DNA from: an uncultured Eubacteriales bacterium
GTDB taxonomy: Bacteria; Bacillota; Clostridia; Christensenellales; Aristaeellaceae
Assembly (NCBI GenBank): GCA_900542445.1
Contig: UQNN01000005.1
Location: 1-64,000, forward strand
Length of the DNA: 64,000 bases
Direction: 5' to 3'
Shown one piece after another: positions 16,593 to 24,625 of the stretch. The translations under genes were made by a program, and so were the position numbers. Position 1 is the stretch's first letter, and each line of letters starts with the position of its first letter. The notes beneath the pieces were generated by a model, which did no database searches, was not told where the DNA came from, and saw only the letters and a list, made by a program, of their open reading frames with translations.

Positions 16593-16643
16593 ATGAAGGA
16601 ACTTGAGGGACGCACAGGCATTGTTACGGGCGGAAGCCTATAA
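16593..16643 (+). pseudogene. Start of a short-chain dehydrogenase (SDR), truncated
   Basis: Sixteen codons reading MKELEGRTGIVTGGSL before a stop. L-E-G-R-T-G-I-V-T-G-G-S is the first strand and start of the nucleotide loop (T-G-G-S-x-G-I-G) of an SDR oxidoreductase. Homology stops abruptly after G-G-S, and the next bases belong to another gene in a different frame. The ribosome site AAAAGGAGCGG is intact, so a 16-residue peptide may still be translated. Confidence 0.6.
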
Positions 16644-16848
16644 CATCCCAGTGCTGCCGCATTACAACAAAGATTATGATGTGCCGCTGCTGTGCACGGT
16701 GCGTAAGCCGTATGGCGCGGAGTCGTTCGACTGGATCGACGGCATAATCGACAACACGATGCGCATTGAAAACGGTTATGCGTATCCGCGCGAGGGCGCG
16801 GGCTGGGGTTTCAGCTTTAAGCCGGAAGCGCTGGTTGAAATCGGGTGA
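16636..16848 (+). pseudogene. 3' remnant of an enolase-superfamily (sugar-acid dehydratase-like) gene
   Basis: About 70 residues from A-Y-N-I-P-V-L-P-H-Y to W-G-F-S-F-K-P-E-A-L-V-E-I-G. The pattern P-V-x-P-H, D-W-I-D-x-I-I-D-N and R-I-E-N-G-Y-A-Y-P-R-x-x-G-W-G-F resembles the C-terminal end of mandelate racemase/galactarate-type dehydratases. The barrel with its Lys/His and metal ligands is absent. It is fused at about 16636-16640 to the SDR start described above, so one deletion removed the middle of an operon. Family assignment is from memory of the motif. Confidence 0.5.
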
Positions 16849-16898
16849 GGGAAGAAAAGCCTTTGCCGGGAAAGCGGCAGGATAGCCGCAATATGAAA

Positions 16899-16934
16899 AA
16901 ACGACGCAGTTGAACTCAGTCCACAGCGTCGTTT
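16899..16934. terminator. Terminator between the scar and the dehydratase genes
   Basis: AAACGACGC (16899-16907) / GCGTCGTTT (16926-16934), with A and T flanks that fit use from both sides. It lies just past the stop of the minus-strand gene at 16953. Confidence 0.75.
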
Positions 16935-16952
16935 CTTTGTATGGCAAAAAAG

Positions 16953-18290
16953 TTACCCGATTTTCCTGCACGTTTCGCAGTTTCCGGAACAGCCGCTCTC
17001 GCGCTCATCCTGGGCGATAAGCAGCTCCTGTTCGCGGCGCTTTGCGTCCGCGTCGTGCGCGACGGCCAGCATCAGGCGGATGCGGTTTTCCTGGTTGACT
17101 TTCGTCGCGGAAAGGTCGTAGTCGATCGGCACGATGTTGATGCCCGGATGCACCTGCGTCAAGCGGCGGATCATGCCCTTGCCGCAGATGTGGTTCGGCA
17201 GACAGCCGAAAGGCTGCGCGCAGATGATGTTTTCATAGCCGTTCTCGGCCAGTTCCAGCATCTCGGCCGTCAGCAGCCAGCCTTCGCCCATCTTGCTGCC
17301 ATAGCCGATGACGCCCTTGACCAGCGTCTTGATGTGTTTAAACGCGGTCGGCGGCACAAAGTTCGGGTGCGCGGCAATGGATTCGATGAGCGTCGTCTCC
17401 ATCCGCTCGCAGAATTTCATCAGTCCCTTGCAGAAAATCAGCTTGGGCAGACTGCCGCCGTAGAGGTGGTGATCCTCGATGCGGTTGTCGATTTTGAAGA
17501 GCACAAAGCCCATGATGCCCGGCAGCATGTATTCGCAGTCCTGCGTCCTCAGGAACTTTTCCAGGCCGTTGTTGCCCAGCGAGGAATATTTGACGTAGAT
17601 TTCGCCGACCACGCCGACGCGCGTCTTTTTCTCGCGGCTGCGCTCGATGGCGTCAAAATCATCGACAATCGCGGCGAGATTTTTGCGCATATCTTTGTTG
17701 GACAGCCCCTGCCCGCGGTTAAACTGCTCGATCAGCGCGTCGTTCCATTTTTCAATCAACGCGTCGGTCGTACCCTTCTTGAATTCGTAGGGGCGCGTCT
17801 GGTTGGAGACGCACATGATGCAGTCGCCGTAGACCAGCGAGGCGATAATCTGGCGCACCAGCGGCACGGTCAGCTTGAAGCCGGAGGCGCTTTCCAGACC
17901 GCTCATGTTCACGGAGATGACGGGCACCTGCTCCAAACCGGCTTTCTTGAGCGCTTTGCGCAGCAAATAGATGTAGTTGCTGGCGCGGCAGCCGCCGCCG
18001 GTCTGGGTGATAATCAGCGCGACCTTATTGATGTCGTATTTGCCGGAGTGCAGCGCGTCTAAAAACTGGCCGATGACCAGCAGCGCAGGCACGCACGTGT
18101 CGTTGTGCACGTATTTGAGACCCTCGGCCATGACGTTTGGGCCGCTGTTGGTCAGCAGCTCGGCGTTATAGCCGTTAAGGCGGAGCACCTTGACGATCAG
18201 AGAAAAGTGGAACTCCAGCATGTTGGGCACGAGGATGGTGTAGCCCGCCTCCCGCATTTCGCGGGTAAATTCAACGTGATTGCTGGGCAT
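16953..18290 (-). CDS. 2-hydroxyacyl-CoA dehydratase-like (HgdB/DUF2229-associated) protein
   Basis: 445 residues without signal peptide. It resembles the C-terminal part of the large Clostridial acyl-CoA dehydratase activase proteins: conserved T-Q-T-G-G-G-C-R-A-S-N-Y, P-V-I-S-V-N, Q-P-F-G-C-L-P-N-H-I-C-G-K-G, I-P-I-D-Y-D-x-S-A-T, and a Cys-rich end C-S-G-N-C-E-T-C. The Cys residues in T-G-G-G-C-R and P-F-G-C-L-P may hold a [4Fe-4S] cluster, as in HgdB-type subunits. It follows the 982-residue activase after 69 bases, with its own AAAGGA site. In many relatives the two are one polypeptide. The true substrate is unknown; despite the homology many such pairs have no established acyl-CoA. Confidence 0.8.
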   Translation of the reverse strand: MPSNHVEFTREMREAGYTILVPNMLEFHFSLIVKVLRLNGYNAELLTNSGPNVMAEGLKYVHNDTCVPALLVIGQFLDALHSGKYDINKVALIITQTGGGCRASNYIYLLRKALKKAGLEQVPVISVNMSGLESASGFKLTVPLVRQIIASLVYGDCIMCVSNQTRPYEFKKGTTDALIEKWNDALIEQFNRGQGLSNKDMRKNLAAIVDDFDAIERSREKKTRVGVVGEIYVKYSSLGNNGLEKFLRTQDCEYMLPGIMGFVLFKIDNRIEDHHLYGGSLPKLIFCKGLMKFCERMETTLIESIAAHPNFVPPTAFKHIKTLVKGVIGYGSKMGEGWLLTAEMLELAENGYENIICAQPFGCLPNHICGKGMIRRLTQVHPGINIVPIDYDLSATKVNQENRIRLMLAVAHDADAKRREQELLIAQDERESGCSGNCETCRKIG

Positions 18291-18359
18291 ACTTGTTTCC
18301 TTTCTATATCGGTTATCCTGCCCTTGACGCCCCCTCGTGTGAGGAGAGCGGCGGAAGGG

Positions 18360-21308
18360 TTATTTCTGCGCGGCCAGCGCCTGCTGCTGGTCGATGGCGG
18401 CGAACAGCGAACGCAGACGGATGCGCACTGCGCCCAGATTGGTGATTTCGTCAATCTTGATCTGCGTGTAAATCTTGTCCCTGGATTCGAGAATCTCGCG
18501 CACCTCGTCGGTGGTGATGGCGTCCACACCGCAGCCGAAGGAGACGAGCTGAACGAGATTCATATCCTGCTGGGTGGTGATGTAGCGCGCGGCGGCGTAC
18601 AGGCGGGCGTGGTATGTCCACTGGTTGAGCACGCCCTGCGCCTGCTTCCCCATGTGCCAGGAGAGGGAATCTTCCGTAACGACGGCCGCGCCGAAGCCCG
18701 CAATCAGCTTATCGATGCCGTGGTTAATTTCAGGATCGACATGATATGGGCGGCCGACCAGCACGATGATGCGGCGGCCTTCTTTGCGCGCCTGCTCGAT
18801 CATCTCTTCGCCCTTTTTGCGAACGTCCGCCATGTACGCGTCGTAGGCATTGTATGCCGCGTCGCACGCGTGGCGAACCTCGCGGGCGGTGATATCCGGG
18901 AAATGCTGCTGCAAAATGCCGGTCAGCTTCTTGGGGAACACCTTGCGGTGGTCGATGCCCACGTAATCATGGATGAAATCGATCTGGCGCACGGCGGGCA
19001 TGTTCGCGGCGATGACCTCCGGATAATACGCCACGACCGGGCAATTATAATGGTTGTCGCCCAGATGCTCGTCCAAGTTGTAGCTCATGCAGGGGTAGAA
19101 GATGGTCTTGACGCCCTGATGGATGAGATAATCGACATGGCCGTGCATCAGCTTTGCCGGGAAGCAGACGGTATCCGACGGAATGGTGGCCTGACCCGCG
19201 ATATACAGCTTGCGGCTGGAGAACGGGGAAACGGCCACGTCAAAGCCCAGAGCCGTAAACAGCGCGTGCCAGAACGGCAGCAGCTCGTACATGTTCAGGC
19301 CCATCGGCAGGCCGATCGTGCCGCGCGGGGCGTTTTCCCGGCGGTCGTTCATGATGGCCAGCAGCTTTTCCTGCTTGTAGGCGTAGAGGTTCAGGCCGCT
19401 CTGCTGCTTGTTGCCGGAAACCGGACGGTCGCAGCGATTGCCGCTGATGAACCGGCGGCCGCCGCCGAAGTCGTTGACCGTCAGGCGGCAGTGGTTTTCG
19501 CACAGGCCGCAGCGCGCCTGCTTGACGTTGTGGGTGAAGCCGTTCAGCGTTTCAAGGCTGAGCACGGTGCTTTCGCCCGGATGCAGCGCGCGCTGTTCTT
19601 TGGCGTGCAGCGCTGCGCCGTAAGCGCCCATCAGCCCCGCGATATCCGGTCTCACGACGTTCACGCCCAGCTCGTTTTCAAACGCGCGCAGCACCGCGTC
19701 GTTGAGGAACGTGCCACCCTGCACGACGATGTGTCGGCCGAGTTCCTGCGGGCCGGAGCAGCGAATGACCTTGTAAAGCGCGTTCTTAACGACCGAGATG
19801 GACAGGCCGGCGGAAATATCGGTCACATCCGCGCCGTCCTTCTGCGCCTGCTTGACGGAGGAATTCATGAACACCGTGCAGCGCGAACCGAGATCGACCG
19901 GCTTGCGCGCCGCCAGACCCAGCTGGGAGAAATCCTCGATCTTATAGCCCAGCGCGCTGGCGAACGTCTGAAGGAACGAACCGCAGCCGGAGGAGCAGGC
20001 CTCGTTGAGAAAGATGTTGTCGATGACGCCGTTATGAATCTTGAAGCACTTGATATCCTGCCCGCCGATATCGATGATGAAATCGACGTTCGGCATAAAC
20101 GCGCGCGCGGCGGTAAAATGCGCCACGGTTTCGACCAGGCCGAAATCCACGCCGAACGCGCTGCGAATCAGATCCTCGCCGTAGCCCGTGACCGCGCCCG
20201 CGCGGACGATCCAATCCGGATGCTCGGTGCGCAGATCGGTCAGGAAGCTGCGCACGTGCGGCACGGGGTCGCCGCTGTTGCTCTGGTAGCGGGTCAGCAG
20301 CAATTCGCCGTCCGTGGAGATGACGACGGATTTGATGGTGGTCGAGCCGGAGTCGATGCCCAGATACACGTCGCCGGTGTACGTCGCCGGATCGCGGCGC
20401 TTGACCTGCGCTTTGGCGTGGCGCGCGCGGAAAGCAGCCAGCTCGTCCTCATCCTTGAAGAGCGGCGGCAGAGCGTTGTAGCTCTCCGTGCTGTGGAACG
20501 CTTCGATGGCTTCCAGACATTCGCTGAGCAGCACGGGCTCGGAGGGCTGGTGCGCCGCGCCGAGCGCGACGAAATAGAGCGAGTTTTCCGGGCAGACGCC
20601 TGTCAGGTGCAGCGCTTCGTCAAAACAGGCGCGCAGTTCGCTCATGAAGGTGAGCGGGCCGCCGAGGTAGACGACGTTGCCCTCAATCGGACGACCCTGC
20701 GCCAGCCCCGCGATGGTCTGGTTGACCACGGCCATGAAGATAGAGCGCGCCACATCCGCGCGCGCCGCGCCCTGATTGAGCAGGGGCTGCACGTCCGTCT
20801 TGGCGAATACGCCGCAGCGGGAAGCGATGGTATAGGTGCGCTCGGCCTTTTTGGCTTCTTCGTTCATCTCCGTTGGGGTCACGCCCAGAAGCGTGGCCAT
20901 CTGGTCGATGAACGCGCCGGTGCCGCCCGCGCAGGAGCCGTTCATGCGCACCTCAAGCGTGCCTTGCAGGAACAGGATTTTAGCGTCCTCGCCGCCCAAC
21001 TCGATGATGACGTCCGTGCCGGGCATGAGCATATCCGCCGCGACCTTGGTGGCGTAGACCTCCTGCACAAAGGAGATATGCGAGCCGAGCGCCAGACCCA
21101 TGCCGGCCGAGCCGGAGATGCTCAGGCGGACGGGCGCGCCATGCACGACTTCGTTATTAAGCCGCGTGAGCAGCTCACGCGTTTTCTGCGCGATGAGGGA
21201 GAGATGGCGCTCGTAACAGGAATAGATGATCTTGTCAGCCTCGTTCAGCACGACGCACTTGATGGTGGTCGAGCCGATATCCAGACCGATGCGAAGGGTT
21301 TCGGGCAT
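18360..21308 (-). CDS. Acyl-CoA dehydratase activase, double BadF/BcrA domain plus DUF2229
   Basis: 982 residues. Two ASKHA ATPase modules occur in tandem: the first starts I-G-L-D-I-G-S-T-T-I-K near residue 6 with N-G-S-C-A-G-G-T-G-A-F, the second starts L-G-I-D-S-G-S-T-T-I-K near residue 315 with E-A-C-S-S-G-C-G-S-F. In archetypal activators (HgdC) the Cys of such a motif binds the inter-subunit [4Fe-4S] cluster that passes one electron to the dehydratase on ATP hydrolysis. From about residue 590 a DUF2229-type region begins with a Cys-rich stretch (C-G-L-C-E-N-H-C, then R-C-D-R-P). It is the first gene of a two-gene operon with the protein at 16953. AAAGGA precedes the ATG. Confidence 0.88.
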   Translation of the reverse strand: MPETLRIGLDIGSTTIKCVVLNEADKIIYSCYERHLSLIAQKTRELLTRLNNEVVHGAPVRLSISGSAGMGLALGSHISFVQEVYATKVAADMLMPGTDVIIELGGEDAKILFLQGTLEVRMNGSCAGGTGAFIDQMATLLGVTPTEMNEEAKKAERTYTIASRCGVFAKTDVQPLLNQGAARADVARSIFMAVVNQTIAGLAQGRPIEGNVVYLGGPLTFMSELRACFDEALHLTGVCPENSLYFVALGAAHQPSEPVLLSECLEAIEAFHSTESYNALPPLFKDEDELAAFRARHAKAQVKRRDPATYTGDVYLGIDSGSTTIKSVVISTDGELLLTRYQSNSGDPVPHVRSFLTDLRTEHPDWIVRAGAVTGYGEDLIRSAFGVDFGLVETVAHFTAARAFMPNVDFIIDIGGQDIKCFKIHNGVIDNIFLNEACSSGCGSFLQTFASALGYKIEDFSQLGLAARKPVDLGSRCTVFMNSSVKQAQKDGADVTDISAGLSISVVKNALYKVIRCSGPQELGRHIVVQGGTFLNDAVLRAFENELGVNVVRPDIAGLMGAYGAALHAKEQRALHPGESTVLSLETLNGFTHNVKQARCGLCENHCRLTVNDFGGGRRFISGNRCDRPVSGNKQQSGLNLYAYKQEKLLAIMNDRRENAPRGTIGLPMGLNMYELLPFWHALFTALGFDVAVSPFSSRKLYIAGQATIPSDTVCFPAKLMHGHVDYLIHQGVKTIFYPCMSYNLDEHLGDNHYNCPVVAYYPEVIAANMPAVRQIDFIHDYVGIDHRKVFPKKLTGILQQHFPDITAREVRHACDAAYNAYDAYMADVRKKGEEMIEQARKEGRRIIVLVGRPYHVDPEINHGIDKLIAGFGAAVVTEDSLSWHMGKQAQGVLNQWTYHARLYAAARYITTQQDMNLVQLVSFGCGVDAITTDEVREILESRDKIYTQIKIDEITNLGAVRIRLRSLFAAIDQQQALAAQK

Positions 21309-21410
21309 AACGAAAACGTCCTTTCTATTGTGACGTATATCAAGCTGCGGTTCGCCCCGGAGGGAGAAACACAGGCCATGCTTGCGTAAAGCAGCTTATT
21401 TCAACATGAC

Positions 21411-21439
21411 ATTATAAGCGAAAAACGATGTTTTTACAA
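21411..21439 (-). promoter_or_regulatory. Promoter of the activase operon
   Basis: Minus-strand TTGTAA (21434-21439), 17-nt spacer, TATAAT (21411-21416). Confidence 0.8.
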
Positions 21440-21556
21440 GTATAAACAGAAAAGAGTCAATAATTGCCCAATAGAAAGGAAGCGAAAACGTGAGGAATGA
21501 CGGGAAAAGGGACGATTGATGTTTCGCTTCGTGCATACGGCGCGATTGTATTGATC

Positions 21557-21640
21557 CCCTTGATCGCTGAGCGATCAAGGGAAAAGCGGGAAATCCAAGA
21601 ACCTCAGGTTCGTGGCGGGGTAAGGGGCGGCGCCCATCGT
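21557..21640 (+). repeat. Palindromic intergenic element, copy D
   Basis: Hairpin 1 CCCTTGATCGCT/AGCGATCAAGGG (21557-21581), then GCGGGAAAT, hairpin 2 CCAAGAACCT/AGGTTCGTGG (21595-21615, one mismatch pair), then GGGG-TAA and hairpin 3 GGGGC-GGC-GCCC, ending ATCG. The order matches copies A, B and C, while hairpin 1 has a different but self-complementary sequence. It sits in the divergent region between the activase operon and the TrmH-type gene. Confidence 0.7.
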
Positions 21641-21664
21641 TTCCCCCGTTTTTTTCGCTTTTGC

Positions 21665-21693
21665 TTGATGATGAACGCTAAATCTGCTATAAT
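21665..21693 (+). promoter_or_regulatory. Promoter of the TrmH-plsX-acpP-rnc-smc operon
   Basis: TTGATG (21665-21670), 17-nt spacer, TATAAT (21688-21693). Confidence 0.75.
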
Positions 21694-21738
21694 GACAAAA
21701 TGGTTGAATGTGTTTGAAAATCAAAGGAGGGAAAGCGA

Positions 21739-22461
21739 TTGGCTAAGCTGGAGGCTTACGATAAGACGCTGGATTATTCCTACGCGCCGGGCATCTTCCC
21801 CGCGACGGAATGTCTCAAAAATGCAAAAAAGCGCTGCATGCGGCTGCTGGTCTCCTCAAACGGCTTGCAGAGCGAAGGCGTGCAGGCGCTTGAAAAGGCC
21901 GCGCAGGAAGCGGACATCCGCGTGGAGGTTGCCGACCGCGCGCTGGAACGCATTTCCAAAAAGGAAAACTGCTTTGCGGCGATGGTTTATAAAAAAGCGG
22001 AAGGCAGGTTTGACGAGGACAGCCCGCATATCGTGCTCCATCATCCCAGCGACAGCGGCAATCTGGGCACGATTCTGCGCACGGCGCTCGGCTTTGGGCT
22101 GAAAAACATCGCGATCATCCGTCCCGCCGTCGATTCGGACGATCCCCGCGTGGTGCGCGCGTCGATGGGCGCGGCGTTTTCACTCAACGTGCGCCACTTT
22201 GATTCCTTTGAGCAGTATCGCGCGCAGTATCCGCTGCGCCGGCTTTTCCCGTTCATGCTGACGGGCGCGGTGCCTCTGGATGAAGCTGTGCAGAAGGTGG
22301 ACGGCCCGTTCTCGCTCGTCTTTGGCAACGAGGCCAGCGGTCTGCCGGATGAGTTTGCCCAAATCGGCGTGAGCACGCTGATTCCCCACAGCCAGCAGAT
22401 CGATTCGCTCAATCTCGCCATTGCCGCGGGCATCGGCATGTATGCCTTTACGAGAAAGTAA
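21739..22461 (+). CDS. TrmH/SpoU family RNA 2'-O-methyltransferase
   Basis: 240 residues from a TTG start with a strong AAGGAGGG site. The C-terminal SPOUT domain has the three conserved motifs: H-x-x-S-D-S-G-N-L-G-T-I-L-R-T-A near residue 103 (motif 1, with the catalytic Arg), F-G-N-E-A-S-G-L near residue 195 (motif 2) and I-P-H-S-Q-Q-I-D-S-L-N-L-A-I-A-A-G-I near 213 (motif 3, SAM knot). The protein therefore probably methylates a ribose in rRNA or tRNA; the position cannot be predicted. First gene of the run leading to plsX, twelve bases away. Confidence 0.9.
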   Translation: MAKLEAYDKTLDYSYAPGIFPATECLKNAKKRCMRLLVSSNGLQSEGVQALEKAAQEADIRVEVADRALERISKKENCFAAMVYKKAEGRFDEDSPHIVLHHPSDSGNLGTILRTALGFGLKNIAIIRPAVDSDDPRVVRASMGAAFSLNVRHFDSFEQYRAQYPLRRLFPFMLTGAVPLDEAVQKVDGPFSLVFGNEASGLPDEFAQIGVSTLIPHSQQIDSLNLAIAAGIGMYAFTRK

Positions 22462-22473
22462 GGAGTTTTGCAT

Positions 22474-23511
22474 ATGAAAATTGTCGTAGACGCGATGGGC
22501 GGCGATTTTGCCCCCAAGGTCAACGTGGACGGCGCAATCGACGCGCTGCGCGAATATCCGGATATGGAAATCATCCTCGTCGGCCCGGAAACGCTGATCG
22601 AAGAGACGATTTCCGCGTACAGCAACGCGGAGGCCATGGCGAAGGTGCGCAACCGCCTGACGGTTGTCGATGCGCCGGAGGTCATCACCACCGAAGAGCA
22701 TCCGGTGATGGCGCTGCGCCGCAAGAAAAATTCGACCTTTGTCGTCGGCATGGATATCGTTCGCCGCAAGGAAGCGCAGGCGTTTGTTTCCGCCGGTTCA
22801 ACGGGCGCGCTGATGGCGGGCGCGATGTTTAAAATCGGCCGCATTAAAGGCATTGACCGCCCCGCGCTGGCGACGCTGCTGCCCGTGCCGGGCCGTCCGC
22901 TGCTGCTGGTGGACGCGGGCGCAAACACGGACTGCCAGCCCAAGTGGATCGTGCAGTTCGCGATGATGGGCAGCGCTTACATGCGCCGCGTGATGAACGT
23001 GGAGAAGCCGGAAGTCGGCCTGCTCAACATCGGTGTGGAGGCGGCCAAGGGCAACGAGCAGGCGCAGAACACCTACGCGCTGATGGAAAAGCCACAGCCG
23101 TTTGCCTTTATCGGCAATGTCGAAGCGCGCGACGCGCTGGCGGGCAAGGCCGACGTGATTGCGGCGGATGGCTTTGTCGGCAACGTGCTGCTCAAGAACA
23201 CCGAAGGCGTGATTTCGCTGATTTTCGGCCTGATTAAGGGCGGCCTGATGGATTCCGCCAAGGGCAAGCTGGCCGCGCTTCTGGCGAAGGATACGTTTCG
23301 CAACATTAAACGCAGCTTTGATTCCACCGAAATCGGCGGCGCGCCGCTGCTGGGCGTGGAAGGCGCGGTCATCAAGGCGCACGGCAATTCCAACGCGCGC
23401 GCGATCTTCTGCGCAATCCGCCAGGCCAAGAGCATGGTGGACGGCGGCGTGGTTGACGTCATCCGCGAAGAGGTCGCCAAGCTCTCCGTCGAGGACGAAA
23501 AAGAAGAATAA
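22474..23511 (+). CDS. plsX: Phosphate acyltransferase PlsX
   Basis: 345 residues. The N-terminus K-I-V-V-D-A-M-G-G-D-F-A-P is the PlsX signature; the protein converts acyl-ACP and phosphate to acyl-phosphate, the first step of phospholipid synthesis with PlsY. V-S-A-G-S-T-G-A-L-M-A-G, V-D-A-G-A-N-T-D-C and N-I-G-V-E-A-x-K-G-N-E are intact. The ATG at 22474 is chosen over an upstream TTG because AAGGAG is correctly spaced. No FapR, FabD or FabG gene lies nearby, unlike the Bacillus arrangement; acpP follows directly. Confidence 0.97.
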   Translation: MKIVVDAMGGDFAPKVNVDGAIDALREYPDMEIILVGPETLIEETISAYSNAEAMAKVRNRLTVVDAPEVITTEEHPVMALRRKKNSTFVVGMDIVRRKEAQAFVSAGSTGALMAGAMFKIGRIKGIDRPALATLLPVPGRPLLLVDAGANTDCQPKWIVQFAMMGSAYMRRVMNVEKPEVGLLNIGVEAAKGNEQAQNTYALMEKPQPFAFIGNVEARDALAGKADVIAADGFVGNVLLKNTEGVISLIFGLIKGGLMDSAKGKLAALLAKDTFRNIKRSFDSTEIGGAPLLGVEGAVIKAHGNSNARAIFCAIRQAKSMVDGGVVDVIREEVAKLSVEDEKEE

Positions 23512-23571
23512 ACCGTCTGAAACCCGGAAACGGGTTTGCAATAGATCAACAACCGTAAGGAGGAAACGAAC

Positions 23572-23799
23572 ATGGTATACGATAAGCTCAAGGGCATGAT
23601 CGCCGATCAGCTCGGCGTCAGCGAGGATGAAGTGAAGCCGGAAGCCCGCCTGAAGGAAGACCTCAAGGCGGACAGCGCGTCGGTGATGATGCTCGTGATG
23701 GACATCGAAAGCGAGTTTGAAATCGAGGTTGAAGACGACGCGATTGAAAAGGTCAAGACCGTCGCCGATATGGTGAAGTATATCGAAGAGAAGATGTAA
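23572..23799 (+). CDS. acpP: Acyl carrier protein
   Basis: 75 residues, acidic, four-helix carrier. The phosphopantetheine Ser is expected in the motif D-S-L, here L-K-A-D-S-A-S-V, so the Leu after the modified Ser is replaced by Ala. The rest (Q-L-G-V-S-E-D-E-V, then I-E-S-E-F-E-I-E-V, then V-K-Y-I-E-E-K) is standard. It carries acyl chains for fatty-acid and phospholipid synthesis and is the substrate of AcpS, encoded at 60 kb. AAGGAGG precedes the ATG. A small hairpin AAACCCG/CGGGTTT lies just upstream at 23519-23534. Confidence 0.95.
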   Translation: MVYDKLKGMIADQLGVSEDEVKPEARLKEDLKADSASVMMLVMDIESEFEIEVEDDAIEKVKTVADMVKYIEEKM

Positions 23800-23811
23800 T
23801 CAGGAAGCGGA

Positions 23812-23880
23812 CGCGCCGTTTTGGCGGCGCGCCCTTCCCGTGTATTTCATTTCGCGCGAAACGCCGCGCGAAGCGAAATG
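23812..23880 (+). promoter_or_regulatory. Two strong hairpins in the acpP-rnc spacer
   Basis: First stem CGCGCCG/CGGCGCG (23812-23831, loop TTTTGG). Second stem CATTTCGC/GCGAAATG (23848-23880), with a competing inner pairing TTCGCGCG/CGCGCGAA. Neither has a T-tract. They lie 11-80 bases before rnc and might be processing sites. Confidence 0.55.
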
Positions 23881-23911
23881 GACGGGGAAAATGGACAAGA
23901 GCGAGGCAGTT

Positions 23912-24586
23912 ATGAATTATCAAACCCTGGAGCGGACCATCGGCCATCAGTTTGCCGATATCGGCCTGCTCGATCTGGCGATGACCCATCCGTCCTATGC
24001 GCTTCAGCATAAGTGTCAGGACAACCAGCGCCTTGAGTTTCTGGGCGACGCGGTGCTTGAAATCTGCGTCAGCCGCGTGATTTATCATCAATATCCCAAA
24101 CTGCGCGAGGGACAGCTGACCCGTAAGCGCGCCGCGCTGGTCTGTGAGGCCAATCTGGCCAAAGCGGCCACGCGGCTGGGGTTGGGCAGCTATTTGAAAC
24201 TCGACCGCGGCGAAGAGGTTGTCGGCGGGCGGGAAAACCCGTCGATCCTTGCCGATACGATGGAGGCGGTCATCGCTGCCGTCTATCTGGACGCGGGCAT
24301 GGAGGAGGCGGCCAAGCTGGTCGATCTGGCGATGGGCGATTACAAAACCAGCGAAAAGAGCGACCGCGACGCGAAGAGCGCTTTGCAGGAATATTTGCAG
24401 GCGCTGGGCGAGGAAACGCCGACCTACGAAATCATCGGGCAGGACGGCCCGCCGCATGCCCGTGTGTTCACCGCGAGGGTTTTGCGTGCGGATGGCAGCG
24501 AACTGGGCACGGGCACGGGCGCGCGCAAACAGCGCGCCGAAGAGGCCGCCGCGCAGATGGCGCTGCAAACGCTGCATAAGGCTTAA
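23912..24586 (+). CDS. rnc: Ribonuclease III
   Basis: 224 residues from the ATG after GCGAGG; an alternative ATG at 23891 would add seven residues. The RNase III signature R-L-E-F-L-G-D-A-V-L holds the catalytic acids, followed by I-L-A-D-T-M-E-A-V-I-A-A-V-Y-L-D-x-G. The double-stranded RNA-binding domain starts near residue 150 (D-A-K-S-A-L-Q-E-Y-L-Q) and ends with K-Q-R-A-E-E-A-A-A-Q-M-A. It processes rRNA precursors and structured mRNAs. The position between acpP and smc is the conserved Firmicutes order. Confidence 0.96.
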   Translation: MNYQTLERTIGHQFADIGLLDLAMTHPSYALQHKCQDNQRLEFLGDAVLEICVSRVIYHQYPKLREGQLTRKRAALVCEANLAKAATRLGLGSYLKLDRGEEVVGGRENPSILADTMEAVIAAVYLDAGMEEAAKLVDLAMGDYKTSEKSDRDAKSALQEYLQALGEETPTYEIIGQDGPPHARVFTARVLRADGSELGTGTGARKQRAEEAAAQMALQTLHKA

Positions 24587-24625
24587 CGAAACCCGCGTGC
24601 GGGGATACGGAAAGGGGTCGCACAG

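Noticed and set aside
18105..21389. A 1094-codon plus-strand open frame
   Set aside because: It is antisense to the activase gene, whose codon pattern, motifs and ribosome site are clear; the plus frame is His/Arg/Ala-rich shadow sequence.
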